This document shows positions 38,129 to 47,435 of a stretch of 64,000 nt of DNA, one piece after another. Within the stretch, counting starts at the first letter, position 1. Every line of letters starts with the position of its first letter. Under the pieces are notes generated by a model. The model had not been told where the DNA came from and ran no database searches. It saw only the letters and a list, made by a program, of their open reading frames with translations. Origin of the DNA: WVYX01 sp039586815 (GTDB lineage Bacteria; Gemmatimonadota; Gemmatimonadetes; Gemmatimonadales; GWC2-71-9); contig JBDHJR010000013.1 of the NCBI GenBank assembly GCA_039586815.1, positions 124,001 to 188,000 on the forward strand, given 5' to 3'. The position numbers were made by a program, and so were the translations under genes.

Positions 38129-39121
38129 ATGTTCGTGTTGCCAAAGCGCGCTGCTGCAGTGGCTCTCGTCGCAGCCACGCTTGCCGCCGGCGCTCTCGCG
38201 CCAACCAGCGCGCAAGCGCAGAAGCTGCTCGTGGTCAACAAGAGCGGCAACACACTGTCGATCGTGGATCCGGCGAGCCGCGCCGAGCTGTCGGTCATCG
38301 AGACGGGTTTCGCCCCTCACGAGGTCGCCGTCTCGGCAGATGGTCGCTTCGCCTACGTGAGCGACTACGGAACGGGCGAGCGCGCGGGTAGCACGATCAC
38401 CGTGATCGACGTCGCTGAGGCGAAGTCGCTCAGGGCCATCTCTCTCGGGTCCCACACCCGCCCGCACGGCATTACGGTCGCGTCGGACGGCTCGGTGTGG
38501 GTCACAACGGAGGGTTCGGCGCACGTGCTGCAGGTGGATCCCACGGAGGGGCGCGTCGTCCGGGCGATCGAGACCGGACAGCGCGTCACGCACATGGTGG
38601 TCGTGGCCGGGGGGGCGGGCCGCGCTTATACGGCAAACATCGGCAGTGGTAACGTCACGGCGGTGGATGCCGTCGCGGGCTCGGTGCTGCGGCAGATCGA
38701 AACCGGCGCCGGGGCCGAGGGGATTGACGTGTCGCCGGACGGGCGCACGGTCTACGTCACCAACCGCTCCGCGGGCACTCTGTCGGAGATCGATGTAGCG
38801 AGCAACGAGGTACGCCGCACGCTGGAGGTGGGTGATTTTCCGATTCGTGTGAAGGTCCGGCCCGACGGCGGCGAGGCGCTGGTGTCCAACGCGCGGGGAC
38901 GGGAGGTGGTCGCGGTGGATCTGGCACAGTGGGCGGTCGTGCGGCGCCTCGAGGTCGGCGCCATGCCGGTCGGGATTCTGATCACGCCCGACAACCGCAC
39001 GGCGTACGTGGCAAACACCGGCGACGACAAGATCTCGGTGATCGACCTGGAAGCGTGGATGCTCGACGGCGAGATCGTGGCCGGCGATGAGCCCGACGGG
39101 ATGGCCTGGGTGCGGGAGTAG
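38129..39121 (+). CDS. Exported YncE-like seven-bladed beta-propeller
   Basis: A 330-residue exported protein. Signal peptide (cleavage near AQAQK), then seven repeats of the YVTN/YncE type, each like VYVTNRSAGTLSEIDVASNEV. Such propellers bind ligands or partners without catalysis. GGAGGAGG lies 7 bases before ATG 38129. It follows ccmH by 58 bases, so co-transcription is possible. The function is unknown. Confidence 0.9.
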   Translation: MFVLPKRAAAVALVAATLAAGALAPTSAQAQKLLVVNKSGNTLSIVDPASRAELSVIETGFAPHEVAVSADGRFAYVSDYGTGERAGSTITVIDVAEAKSLRAISLGSHTRPHGITVASDGSVWVTTEGSAHVLQVDPTEGRVVRAIETGQRVTHMVVVAGGAGRAYTANIGSGNVTAVDAVAGSVLRQIETGAGAEGIDVSPDGRTVYVTNRSAGTLSEIDVASNEVRRTLEVGDFPIRVKVRPDGGEALVSNARGREVVAVDLAQWAVVRRLEVGAMPVGILITPDNRTAYVANTGDDKISVIDLEAWMLDGEIVAGDEPDGMAWVRE

Positions 39122-39141
39122 GCCTAGCTTAGGCTTCGCTC

Positions 39142-41268
39142 ATGTCGCTGCTCAACTTCACGCGTCTGAAGAAGGAACTCTCCCTCTTCGACGTCTACGT
39201 GATCGCCACCGGCGCGATGATCAGCTCCGGGTTCTTCCTGCTCCCGGGCATCGCGGCGGCGTACGCAGGCCCGGGCGTGGTCCTGGCGTACCTGCTTGCC
39301 GGCGTCTTGATCATCCCTGCCATGTTGAGCCAGGCGGAGCTGGCGACGGCGATGCCACGCGCGGGTGGCGCCTACTACTTCCTCGACCGTACCCTCGGGC
39401 CGATGGTCGGCACCATGGGCGGCATTGGCACCTGGCTGGTGCTGGTATTGAAGAGTGCTTTCGCGCTGATCGGGATGGGCGCATATCTCGCGCTGGTGGT
39501 TGACGTACCTCTCACGACCACCGCCATCACGTTCACGGTACTCTTCGCCATCCTCAACGTGATAGGGGCAAAGGAATCGAGCGGGCTGCTGCGCGTGATG
39601 GTCGTGGCGCTGCTCGCCATACTCACGTTGTTCATTCTGCACGGCTTGAGCGACGTCCTCGCCCGCCCTGAGGGAGCAGATGTCTCGCAGCGGTTCACGC
39701 CACTGCTTCCCTTCGGCGTGGACGGTCTCCTCGGCACGGTCGGCCTGGTGTTCGTGTCGTACGTGGGGCTCACCAAGGTGGCGAGCCTCGCGGAGGAGGT
39801 GAAGAACCCCGAGCGGAACATCCCCCTGGGCATGGGGCTCACCCTCGCGACGGTGACGGGGGTGTACGTGTTGGGGGTCTTCATCATGGTGGCGGTACTG
39901 GGCGTCGATCAGCTGAGTACGTCGCTTACGCCGGTGGCCGACACGGCCGCTGCCTTCGCCGTGTGGAGCTGGCTGCCGCGGCGGGCGGCCGTGTACCTCA
40001 TCGTGGTGGCGGCCATCGTGGCCTTTGCCTCCATGTCGAACGCGGGGATCATGGCCGCGTCCCGCTATCCGCTGGCCATGGCGCGGGACCGCATCTTTCC
40101 CGACCGACTCGCGGCCACCGGGCGGCTCGGCACCCCCACCGCGGCCATCCTGCTCACCTGCTCTCTGGTCGTGCTGTTCCTCCTCGTGCTCAACGTGGAA
40201 GAGGTGGCCAAGCTCGCCAGCGCGCTCCAGCTCGTGCTGTTCGCCCTCATCAACGTGGCCGTGATCGTGATGCGGGAGAGCCGCATCGAGGCCTACGACC
40301 CCGGCTTCCGATCCCCCGGCTATCCCTGGGTGCAGCTGGCGGGGCTGTTCGTGCCTGCGGTGCTGGTGGCCGAGATGGGATGGCTCCCGGTGCTGTTCAC
40401 GGTGGGGGTCACCACGATCTCATTCGTGTGGTACACGTACTATGCCAAGCCGCGCATCGCGCGGGACGGAGCGATCTACCACGTGTTCGAGCGGCTGGGA
40501 CGGCGGCGCTTCGCGGGGCTCGACCGGGAGCTGCGCGACCTCATGAAGGAGAAAGGCGCGCGCGCCGAGGACCCGTTCGATCAGGTGGTGGCTCGGGCCC
40601 CGGTGATCGACGTGGCGGAGACCGTCAGCCTCGCGAAGATCATCGGCCGCGCCTCGGTGCTGTTCCACGAGCGACTCCCGGCCACGACCGACCAACTGCT
40701 GGAGGGCTTCGGCAGAGGCGTGCGCATGGGCGGCACTCCGGTGTCGCATGGTGCCGCCTTGTTGCACACACGACTGCCTGAGCTCGACACCTCGGAGATG
40801 GTGTTGGTACGCTGCCGCGGCGGAGTCGAGGTGGACATGGAAGACGAGGAGATGGTCCGGCGGGCCGCCGAGTCGCCGATCCGGGCGATCTTCTTCGTTG
40901 TGAGCGGTGAGACCGATCCGGGGCGCCATCTCCGTATCCTCGCGCAGTTGGCAGGGCGGGTGGAGGATGAGGACTTCATCACGGACTGGCTTGCCGGCCA
41001 CGACGAGCAGGAACTCAAGGAAACGCTGCTGCGCGACGACCGCTTCCTGTCGCTCCAGCTCGTGTCGGGCTCCAAGGCCGAGCCGTTGATCGGCAAGGCG
41101 CTGCGCGAGCTGGAGCTACCCCCCGGTTGCCTCATCGCGCTGATCCGCCGCTACGGCGAGACCATCGTGCCGCGGGGGCGCACCGTTCTGCGCGAGGGCG
41201 ACCGCCTCACGATAATCGGCGAGCCGGCCGGCCTGCGGCAGCTCACCCAGCAATACGGCCCACACTAG
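39142..41268 (+). CDS. APC-family permease with EIIA-like and TrkA_C-like C-terminal domains
   Basis: A 708-residue protein. Residues 10-440 form a twelve-helix APC amino-acid/polyamine permease (ATGAMISSGFFLLPGI and KVASLAEEVKNPERNIP are hallmarks). A region at about 488-640 resembles a PTS EIIA type-2 fold, with His542 in LLHTRLPEL at the place of the phosphorylated His. The tail (about 640-708: GKALRELELPPGCLIALIRR, LREGDRLTIIGEP) is TrkA_C/RCK_C-like. The tails probably gate or sense, for example by nucleotide or phosphorylation. The substrate is unknown. Confidence 0.88.
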   Translation: MSLLNFTRLKKELSLFDVYVIATGAMISSGFFLLPGIAAAYAGPGVVLAYLLAGVLIIPAMLSQAELATAMPRAGGAYYFLDRTLGPMVGTMGGIGTWLVLVLKSAFALIGMGAYLALVVDVPLTTTAITFTVLFAILNVIGAKESSGLLRVMVVALLAILTLFILHGLSDVLARPEGADVSQRFTPLLPFGVDGLLGTVGLVFVSYVGLTKVASLAEEVKNPERNIPLGMGLTLATVTGVYVLGVFIMVAVLGVDQLSTSLTPVADTAAAFAVWSWLPRRAAVYLIVVAAIVAFASMSNAGIMAASRYPLAMARDRIFPDRLAATGRLGTPTAAILLTCSLVVLFLLVLNVEEVAKLASALQLVLFALINVAVIVMRESRIEAYDPGFRSPGYPWVQLAGLFVPAVLVAEMGWLPVLFTVGVTTISFVWYTYYAKPRIARDGAIYHVFERLGRRRFAGLDRELRDLMKEKGARAEDPFDQVVARAPVIDVAETVSLAKIIGRASVLFHERLPATTDQLLEGFGRGVRMGGTPVSHGAALLHTRLPELDTSEMVLVRCRGGVEVDMEDEEMVRRAAESPIRAIFFVVSGETDPGRHLRILAQLAGRVEDEDFITDWLAGHDEQELKETLLRDDRFLSLQLVSGSKAEPLIGKALRELELPPGCLIALIRRYGETIVPRGRTVLREGDRLTIIGEPAGLRQLTQQYGPH

Positions 41269-41342
41269 AGCTTGCCCTGAAGGTCGCCGCTCCCCACCTT
41301 GGCGGGCGTAACCACCATGCCTGCGCGAATGGGGAGGGGATC

Positions 41343-43097
41343 GTGATTCCGCATACAATGTGCCGCCCGGGCGGCGCTCTGCTGCTGGTGTGTCTCGTGG
41401 CCGGTGTGTCGCTGCCGGCCCGCGGTCAGGAGGAGATCTGGGACCTGACGCAGATGCCGCTCGCGGGGCACCTGTCGGTGGGGTCGGAGACACCGGGCTA
41501 CCTGTCGAGCGACTTGCTCTGGACCGACGGTTCGTACATCCAGGCGTGGGGATTGGAGCTCGCCGCGGGGCAGTCGGTGACGGTTGATCTCCTGTCGGAC
41601 GAGTTCGACGCCTATCTGATGGTGACCGGTCCCGGCCTGGACGAGATCCTCTCGGACGACGACGGGGCCGGAGCGTGCGACGCGCGCATCACTCTCGAGG
41701 CGCCGGAATCGGCGCTGTACCGTGTGGTCGTGAACACGCTGAGCTCCGAGGAGACCGGCCAGTTCCGCATCCGCGTCACGGACGAGCCGGGCCCGGTGAC
41801 TGCCGGGGAGTGCAGCGTCGGGGACGTCGAGCTGTACGAGTGGCTCATGTCCCTCCCGGCGCAGGGAAGGGAGCTGCATGTGGGCCAGGAGTCCCCGGGT
41901 GAGCTTTCGGCGTTCGACGAGGAGAGTTGGGACGGCAGCTACGCCCAGGCTTGGGTGCTCCAGATGCAGGCCGGCCAGCAAGCGACGGTCGACCTGCTGT
42001 CCGACGAGTTCGACGCGTACCTCTATGTCGTGGGTCCGGGGCTCGACGAGCCGCTGAGCGACGACGACGGTGCGGGAGCCTGCGACGCGCGCATCACGTT
42101 CAAGGCGCCGCAGAGCGGTGAATACCGCGTCGTGGCGAACTCGATCATGAGTGAGAGCACGGGCCGGTTCCGCCTGCGGGCCACCGAGCTGCCGGGGCCG
42201 GTGACGGCAGGCGAGTGCGACCTGTTCGACGACCTGGAACTCGGCCTCGACGAGGAACAAGTTGCGTGGCTCATGGCACTATCCGTCTCGGGCCGCACGC
42301 TGGGCGTCGGGGATGAGGTGCGCGGCCAGCTGACGTTCTCGGATTCGATGAGCTCGGAAGGCACCCTCGCACAGGCGTGGGCGCTCGAGCTGGTGGAAGG
42401 TCAGGAGGCGACGGTGGACCTCCTGTCGGACGACTTCGACGCGTACCTCATGGTCCTGGGGCCGGGTCTGGAGCCGCTGTGGGACGACGATGGTGCCGGA
42501 GCCTGTGACGCGCGAATCACATTCACCGCGCCCGAGACCGGTGCGTACCGCGTGATCGTGAACACGGTTCTGGGTGACGCCTCCGGCCAGTTCCGCTTGC
42601 GCGCCACGGATGAGCCGGGCCCGATCACGGCCGGCGAGTGCGAGACGCTGGGTGATCTCGAAGAGTTCCTGGAGGAGTTCGAGTCGGAGCTGGGCGAGAT
42701 GTCCGATTGGCTGCTCGCGCTCCCCCCGGTCGGCAGCCTTCGGGTGGGTGAGGAGGTGACGGGGGAGCTCACCGCTGCCGATCCGGTCAGCGACTGGGAC
42801 GATACCCATGTGCAGGTCTGGGAGCTCGTGCTCCAGGCCGGCGAGCAGGCAACGGTGGACCTGCTGTCTACCGAATTCGACGCGTATCTCATGCTGGTGG
42901 GGCCGGGGATCGACGGAGTGGAGATCAATGACGACGGCGCCGGCTCGTGCGACGCGCGGCTCTCGATCACAGCGGGCGAGGGCGGGACCTTTCTGGTGGG
43001 CGTGAACACCATCAGCGCTGGGGCCACGGGGAGCTTCCGGCTGAGAGTGACCGAGGAACCCGGACCGGTGAACCCTGGAGAATGTGGTGTGATGTAG
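41343..43097 (+). CDS. Exported protein made of four tandem PPC-like domains
   Basis: A 584-residue exported protein. Signal peptide (cleavage near PARGQE), then four repeats of about 115-140 residues. Each contains AWxLEL-type, TVDLLSDEFDAYL, GPG, DDDGAGACDARI and YRVVVNT-like segments and ends in GPVTAGEC. This is the pattern of bacterial pre-peptidase C-terminal (PPC) domains with conserved Cys pairs. There is no catalytic domain. GTG 41343 is preceded by GGGAGGGG. It may bind at the surface or act as a secretion-tag array; the role is unknown. Confidence 0.82.
   Translation: MIPHTMCRPGGALLLVCLVAGVSLPARGQEEIWDLTQMPLAGHLSVGSETPGYLSSDLLWTDGSYIQAWGLELAAGQSVTVDLLSDEFDAYLMVTGPGLDEILSDDDGAGACDARITLEAPESALYRVVVNTLSSEETGQFRIRVTDEPGPVTAGECSVGDVELYEWLMSLPAQGRELHVGQESPGELSAFDEESWDGSYAQAWVLQMQAGQQATVDLLSDEFDAYLYVVGPGLDEPLSDDDGAGACDARITFKAPQSGEYRVVANSIMSESTGRFRLRATELPGPVTAGECDLFDDLELGLDEEQVAWLMALSVSGRTLGVGDEVRGQLTFSDSMSSEGTLAQAWALELVEGQEATVDLLSDDFDAYLMVLGPGLEPLWDDDGAGACDARITFTAPETGAYRVIVNTVLGDASGQFRLRATDEPGPITAGECETLGDLEEFLEEFESELGEMSDWLLALPPVGSLRVGEEVTGELTAADPVSDWDDTHVQVWELVLQAGEQATVDLLSTEFDAYLMLVGPGIDGVEINDDGAGSCDARLSITAGEGGTFLVGVNTISAGATGSFRLRVTEEPGPVNPGECGVM
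41470..43088 (+). repeat. Four in-gene tandem repeats coding PPC-like domains
   Basis: Repeat units lie at about 41470-41812, 41875-42220, 42300-42640 and 42735-43088. Each codes for a domain with the core TVDLLSDEFDAYLMV/YLYVV and GAGACDARIT. The copies are diverged at the base level, so this is an old internal duplication. Confidence 0.75.
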
Positions 43098-43194
43098 CGC
43101 CCCCGGCTGTGCGTCGGGAAGCTGTAGGCTGGGTGCTTGCGGGGGACCGTCCCCAGACCGCAGGATTATAGGGGGACACGGCAAGGGGGTCGCC

Positions 43195-43668
43195 ATGACG
43201 GTGACGAAGCTCAAGGCGTATCTGGACGAGAACCGGGTTCGCTACGTGACCATTACCCACTCGCCGGCGTACACCTCGCAGAAGACGGCTGCGTCGGCGC
43301 ACGTCCCCGGCAAGGAGCTGGCCAAGACGGTCATCGTGAAAGTGGACGGCAAGCTCGCCATGGCCGTATTGCCTGGCTCCTTCCAAGTCGACTTCGGCCT
43401 GCTGAAAGAGGCCTTGGGTGCTTCCAAGGTCGAGCTGGCCTCCGAGGACGACTTCCGGGACACATTCAGTGACTGCGAGGTGGGTGCCATGCCGCCGTTC
43501 GGAAACCTCTACGACATGCCGGTCTATGTGGCGGAATCGCTGTCGGAGGACGACGAGATAGCGTTCAACGCCTGCTCGCACACCGAGCTGATCAGAATGT
43601 CGTACGAGGATTTCTCGCGGCTGGTCGAGCCCACGCTCGTGAAGTTCGCTGCGACCGCCCGCCCATAG
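43195..43668 (+). CDS. YbaK-type aminoacyl-tRNA deacylase
   Basis: A 157-residue YbaK/EbsC-family protein. It shows the usual SPAYTSQKTAASAHVPGKELAKTVIV start, MAVLPGSFQVD, and the FGNLYDMPVYV and FNACSHTELIRM end. Family members hydrolyse mischarged aminoacyl-tRNA (such as Ala/Cys on tRNA-Pro). ATG 43195 has AGGGGGT upstream. A hairpin terminator follows at 43695. Confidence 0.92.
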   Translation: MTVTKLKAYLDENRVRYVTITHSPAYTSQKTAASAHVPGKELAKTVIVKVDGKLAMAVLPGSFQVDFGLLKEALGASKVELASEDDFRDTFSDCEVGAMPPFGNLYDMPVYVAESLSEDDEIAFNACSHTELIRMSYEDFSRLVEPTLVKFAATARP

Positions 43669-43694
43669 AGTGCGTGCGGCCTCGGTGACGGATG

Positions 43695-43715
43695 GGGGGA
43701 CCCAAGTGGTCCCCC
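43695..43715 (+). terminator. Rho-independent terminator after the YbaK-type gene
   Basis: An 8-bp stem GGGGGACC/GGTCCCCC with a 5-base loop, followed by TTT. It lies 26 bases after the deacylase stop and 46 bases before the next start. Confidence 0.8.
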
Positions 43716-43761
43716 TTTGCGTGATGTTACATTCTTTGCCTCACACTTCACGGAGCCCCTG

Positions 43762-45357
43762 ATGCTGAGTACTCCCGCGGTGTATCGAGGGTGGTGGCTG
43801 GCGCTGGGCGCGGTGCTGTTCGGCTCCCATGACGTTGCGGGGCAGCAGCCGAGTGCCATCCAGACACGAGCCGAGCGCACGGCGTACCGGGAGACCAGCT
43901 CGTACGGCGACGTGATGGCGTTCCTCGAGTCCGTGGCGGGCGCCTCATCCAAGATCCACCTCACGAGCTTCGGTTACTCGAACGAAGGCCGACTCTTGCC
44001 GCTAGTCGTGGTGGGAGAGCTCGACGAGGCCGGACCGGAGGCCGTGCGCCGCAACGGAAGGGTGCGGGTGTACGTGCAGGGCAACATCCACGCCGGTGAG
44101 GTGTGCGGCAAGGAAGCGGCCCAGATGCTGCTGCGGCGGATCGCCCAGGGCGAGCACGCCGCGTGGCTCGATTCGGTCGTGCTGCTCATCGCCCCGATCT
44201 ACAATGCCGACGGCAATGAGCGGGTACGTCTCACCAACCGGCCGCGGCAGCACGGGCCCGTGGGCGGTATGGGCCAACGCGCCAACGCGCAGGGGCTCGA
44301 TCTCAACCGCGATCACGTGAAGCTGGAGTCACCCGAGGCCCGCGCGCTGGTCAGGCTACTGCGCGACTACGATCCGCACGTGGCGCTGGATCTGCACACG
44401 ACCAACGGAACGCACCGGGCTTACCACCTGCTCTACGCGCCGCCTCTGCATCCCAATACGGACGGGAACATCGTGCGGCTGCTGCGCGATTATTGGCTGC
44501 CGGCTGTGACCGAGGCGATCAAGTCGAGGCGCGGGTGGGACTACTACTACTACGGCAATCTGCCGTGGCCCGGCAGCCAGGCCGAGCGAGGGTGGTACAC
44601 CTACGACCCCCGCCCCCGCTACAACACCAACTACGTGGGGCTGCGCAATCGCATAGGCATCCTGAGCGAGGCCTATGCCTACGCCACCTTCGAGGAGCGG
44701 GTGCTCGGCACCCTGTGGTTCGTGGAGGAGGTGGTGGATTATGCATACCGCCACGCCTCGGCCATTCAGCAGGTTGTGGCTCAGGCCGACCTGCGGTCCG
44801 TAGTGGGGCAGTCGCTCGCACTGCGGGCGACCCACGAGCGATCCGACTCGGTGGGGATCTTGCTCGGCGAGGTGATCGAGGAGCGCCATCCCTATACGGG
44901 ACGGGCGATGTTCCGCCGAGCGGAAGTGGTTCATCCCGAGCGGCTTCCTCAATTCCAGACCTTCCGGCCCACCGAGACCGAACGGGCGCCCGGCTTCTAC
45001 GCGGTTCCGCCCGGGCTTGACGACGTGCTCGACCTGCTCGACGATCACGGCGTCGCGTGGAGCCGCCTCGACGCGCCGGTGACCCGTACCGTCGAGCGGT
45101 TCGTGATCGACTCGACGTCGCTCGCGGAGCGGGAGTACCAGGGCCATCATCAGCGCACGATCCATGGGCGCTACGAGACGGTGCAGACGGAGCTGCCGGC
45201 GGGCACGGCTATCGTGCCGGTCGGCCAGCCCCTGGGCCGCCTGGCTTTTGCGCTATTGGAGGCGCGCTCCGACGACGGCGCCCTGAATTGGAACGTGCTC
45301 GACGAGGCCATCGAGGGCGCCGCGTTCTACCCCATCCTGCGGCTGGCGCCGGAATAG
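43762..45357 (+). CDS. Exported M14-family zinc carboxypeptidase
   Basis: A 531-residue exported protease. Signal peptide (cleavage near VAGQQ), then an M14 catalytic region: zinc-binding HxxE in NIHAGEVCGKE, Asn-Arg pair in LDLNRDHVKLE and the third zinc ligand His in LDLHTTNG. A C-terminal domain of about 200 residues follows. It probably trims peptides in the periplasm. ATG 43762 has GGAG 6 bases upstream. The next gene, an M28 peptidase, lies 48 bases further. Confidence 0.9.
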   Translation: MLSTPAVYRGWWLALGAVLFGSHDVAGQQPSAIQTRAERTAYRETSSYGDVMAFLESVAGASSKIHLTSFGYSNEGRLLPLVVVGELDEAGPEAVRRNGRVRVYVQGNIHAGEVCGKEAAQMLLRRIAQGEHAAWLDSVVLLIAPIYNADGNERVRLTNRPRQHGPVGGMGQRANAQGLDLNRDHVKLESPEARALVRLLRDYDPHVALDLHTTNGTHRAYHLLYAPPLHPNTDGNIVRLLRDYWLPAVTEAIKSRRGWDYYYYGNLPWPGSQAERGWYTYDPRPRYNTNYVGLRNRIGILSEAYAYATFEERVLGTLWFVEEVVDYAYRHASAIQQVVAQADLRSVVGQSLALRATHERSDSVGILLGEVIEERHPYTGRAMFRRAEVVHPERLPQFQTFRPTETERAPGFYAVPPGLDDVLDLLDDHGVAWSRLDAPVTRTVERFVIDSTSLAEREYQGHHQRTIHGRYETVQTELPAGTAIVPVGQPLGRLAFALLEARSDDGALNWNVLDEAIEGAAFYPILRLAPE

Positions 45358-45405
45358 GCCACCGATCCTGAGACTCAGACTCTCCACAGGAGGTCGAAGA
45401 TTCCC

Positions 45406-46833
45406 ATGACGTGGAAACGCACGCCGGCTCTCATGTTGCTCGCGGCCCTGGTGGTCGGGGGAGCGTCACTCACACCCCTCGCGGCCCAGCAGGAATCCCT
45501 TGCCGAGCGCTACCGGGCGGTCGCCGATCGCATCATCGACGCGGCTCTGGCCGACAGCTCGGCCTATGAGCGGTTGGGCCTGCTGGTCGACGGATTCGGT
45601 CACCGATTCAGCGGGTCTGAAAGCCTCGAGCGGGCGCTCGACTGGATCCTCGAAGAGATGCAGCATGACGGCCTGGAGAACGTGCGCGGTGAGGAGGTGA
45701 TGGTGCCACGCTGGATCCGGGGCGAGGAATCGGCAGTGTTGCTCGAGCCCCGCGTCAAGTCACTGCCCATGCTGAGCCTGGGAGGCAGCGTCGCGACGCC
45801 GCCAGAGGGCGTCACGGGCGAGGTGCTCGTGGTAGGCAGCTTCGATGAGCTCGAGGCGCGGGCCGGCGAGGCCGAGGGCAAGATCGTGCTGTTCAATGTG
45901 CCGTTCACAACCTACGGACGGACGGTGCGCTACCGGGGGCGCGGCGCAATTGCGGCGGCGCAGGTCGGCGCCGTGGCAAGCATGATCCGCTCGGTCACGC
46001 CCCACTCGCTGTCCACGCCGCACACCGGCGCGATGGGCTACAACGACTCGGTGCCGCGCATTCCCCACGTAGCGCTCACGGTGGAGGACGCCGAGTTGCT
46101 GCAGCGGATGGCGGATCGGGGTGAGCGCATCGTGGTGCGCCTGTCGCTTTCGGCGCGGCAAGAGCCCGACGTACCGTCGCGCAACGTGATGGGCGAACTC
46201 GTGGGCTCGGAGCGACCCGACGAAGTCGTCGTGATGGGAGGGCACATTGACTCGTGGGACGTGGGACAGGGCGCGATGGACGACGGCGGTGGCTGCGTGG
46301 TGGCGTGGGAGGCCGTCCGGCTGCTGCAACGGCTCGGGCTGCGGCCGCGACGCACGGTGCGGGTGGTAATGTGGACCAACGAAGAGAACGGACTGCGTGG
46401 AGGCCGCGCCTACCGCGACGCTCACCGTGGCCAGCTCGACCGGCACGTGCTCGCAATCGAGTCCGACGGGGGCGTGTTCGAGCCTCGAGGCTTCGGCTTC
46501 TCGGGCTCCGACGAGGCCCTCGCCATCGTGCGGCAGATTGGCAGCCTGCTCGAGCGCATCGGCGCGGGCACCGTCACCGAGGGCGGTGGCGGGGCCGATA
46601 TCTGGCCCATCATGCAGGAAGGGGTCCCCGGCATGGGGCTCCGGGTGGAGGGCGAGCGCTACTTCTGGTACCACCATACCGAAGCCGACACGCTGGACAA
46701 GCTCGACCCCCGGGAGATGGCGCTGTGCGTGGCGGCGATGGCCGTGATGGCGTACGTGGCGGCCGACCTTCCCGAGCCCCTCCCGCGGGAGGGCGACGCG
46801 GGAACCGGAACCGGCCCCGCCCCATTGTTCTAG
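45406..46833 (+). CDS. Exported M28-family peptidase (carboxypeptidase Q-like) with PA domain
   Basis: A 475-residue exported peptidase. Signal peptide (cleavage near LAAQQE), an inserted PA (protease-associated) domain at about 125-235 and the zinc site of M28: GHIDSWD, MDDGGG, NEENGL and ESDGG, with the last His in WYHHTEADT. This resembles plasma glutamate carboxypeptidase. Together with the M14 gene before it, it completes an exported peptide-degrading pair. Confidence 0.93.
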   Translation: MTWKRTPALMLLAALVVGGASLTPLAAQQESLAERYRAVADRIIDAALADSSAYERLGLLVDGFGHRFSGSESLERALDWILEEMQHDGLENVRGEEVMVPRWIRGEESAVLLEPRVKSLPMLSLGGSVATPPEGVTGEVLVVGSFDELEARAGEAEGKIVLFNVPFTTYGRTVRYRGRGAIAAAQVGAVASMIRSVTPHSLSTPHTGAMGYNDSVPRIPHVALTVEDAELLQRMADRGERIVVRLSLSARQEPDVPSRNVMGELVGSERPDEVVVMGGHIDSWDVGQGAMDDGGGCVVAWEAVRLLQRLGLRPRRTVRVVMWTNEENGLRGGRAYRDAHRGQLDRHVLAIESDGGVFEPRGFGFSGSDEALAIVRQIGSLLERIGAGTVTEGGGGADIWPIMQEGVPGMGLRVEGERYFWYHHTEADTLDKLDPREMALCVAAMAVMAYVAADLPEPLPREGDAGTGTGPAPLF

Positions 46834-46857
46834 GGTACCCCTGAGCGGAGGACATCC

Positions 46858-47370
46858 ATGAGTTTCCGTGCCTTTGGTGGCCTCGCCCTGGCGGGCTGCC
46901 TCGCCCTCACCGCGGCGTGCGCCACCGGCGAGGAAGCCGATGAGGCGACGATGGACAGCATGCCGGACACGACGGCCGCGTCGCTGTGGGCGCACCTTCA
47001 GGAGACCGGCTACACGGAGTGGGCTACGTGGCCCGGCAAAGGAAAGCTGTATGCCGGCACCGAGCCGCACGGCATGCTGCTCACGACCTACGTGAACGAC
47101 CTTGCCTTGGACGCCATCACCAACAAGGCCGGTGCGATGTCGGCGGGCGCCATCGTAGTGAAGGAGAACTACATGCCCGACAGCATGCTGGCGGCCGTCA
47201 CGGTGATGTACAAGACCGAGGGATACAACCCTCAGTTCAACGACTGGTTCTTCGTGAAGCGGTTGGCGGACGGCACTGTGGAGGCTTCGGGGCGGGTCGG
47301 GGGGTGCCAGGGTTGCCACTCGCAAGTGGCGGCCAACGACTACCTCTTCACGGGCTCACTGACACAGTAG
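46858..47370 (+). CDS. Lipoprotein of the cytochrome P460 family
   Basis: A 170-residue lipoprotein. Lipobox LTAAC, then a P460-type domain with WPGKGKLYAGTEPHG and AIVVKENY. The c-type haem motif CQGCH (residues 150-154) lies near the C-terminus. Members of the family oxidise hydroxylamine or detoxify NO, but the activity varies and the crosslinking Lys of true P460 cannot be assigned by eye. It ends next to a palindromic terminator. Confidence 0.82.
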   Translation: MSFRAFGGLALAGCLALTAACATGEEADEATMDSMPDTTAASLWAHLQETGYTEWATWPGKGKLYAGTEPHGMLLTTYVNDLALDAITNKAGAMSAGAIVVKENYMPDSMLAAVTVMYKTEGYNPQFNDWFFVKRLADGTVEASGRVGGCQGCHSQVAANDYLFTGSLTQ

Positions 47371-47390
47371 TAAGAGTGGTCGATATCGCA

Positions 47391-47426
47391 GCGGCCGGGC
47401 CCCCGGGCCCGATGGACGCCGGCCGC
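47391..47426. terminator. GC-rich hairpin between convergent genes
   Basis: Outer arms GCGGCCGG (47391-47398) and CCGGCCGC (47419-47426) enclose an inner GGGCCCC-type inverted repeat. It lies between convergent P460 and channel genes. No T tract follows, so it is a terminator-like structure, not proven. Confidence 0.55.
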
Positions 47427-47435
47427 CCCGGTGTA

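Noticed and set aside
43141..43154. Short GGGGACCGTCCCC hairpin before the YbaK-type gene
   Set aside because: The stem is only 5 bp with a tiny loop; too weak to call a terminator.
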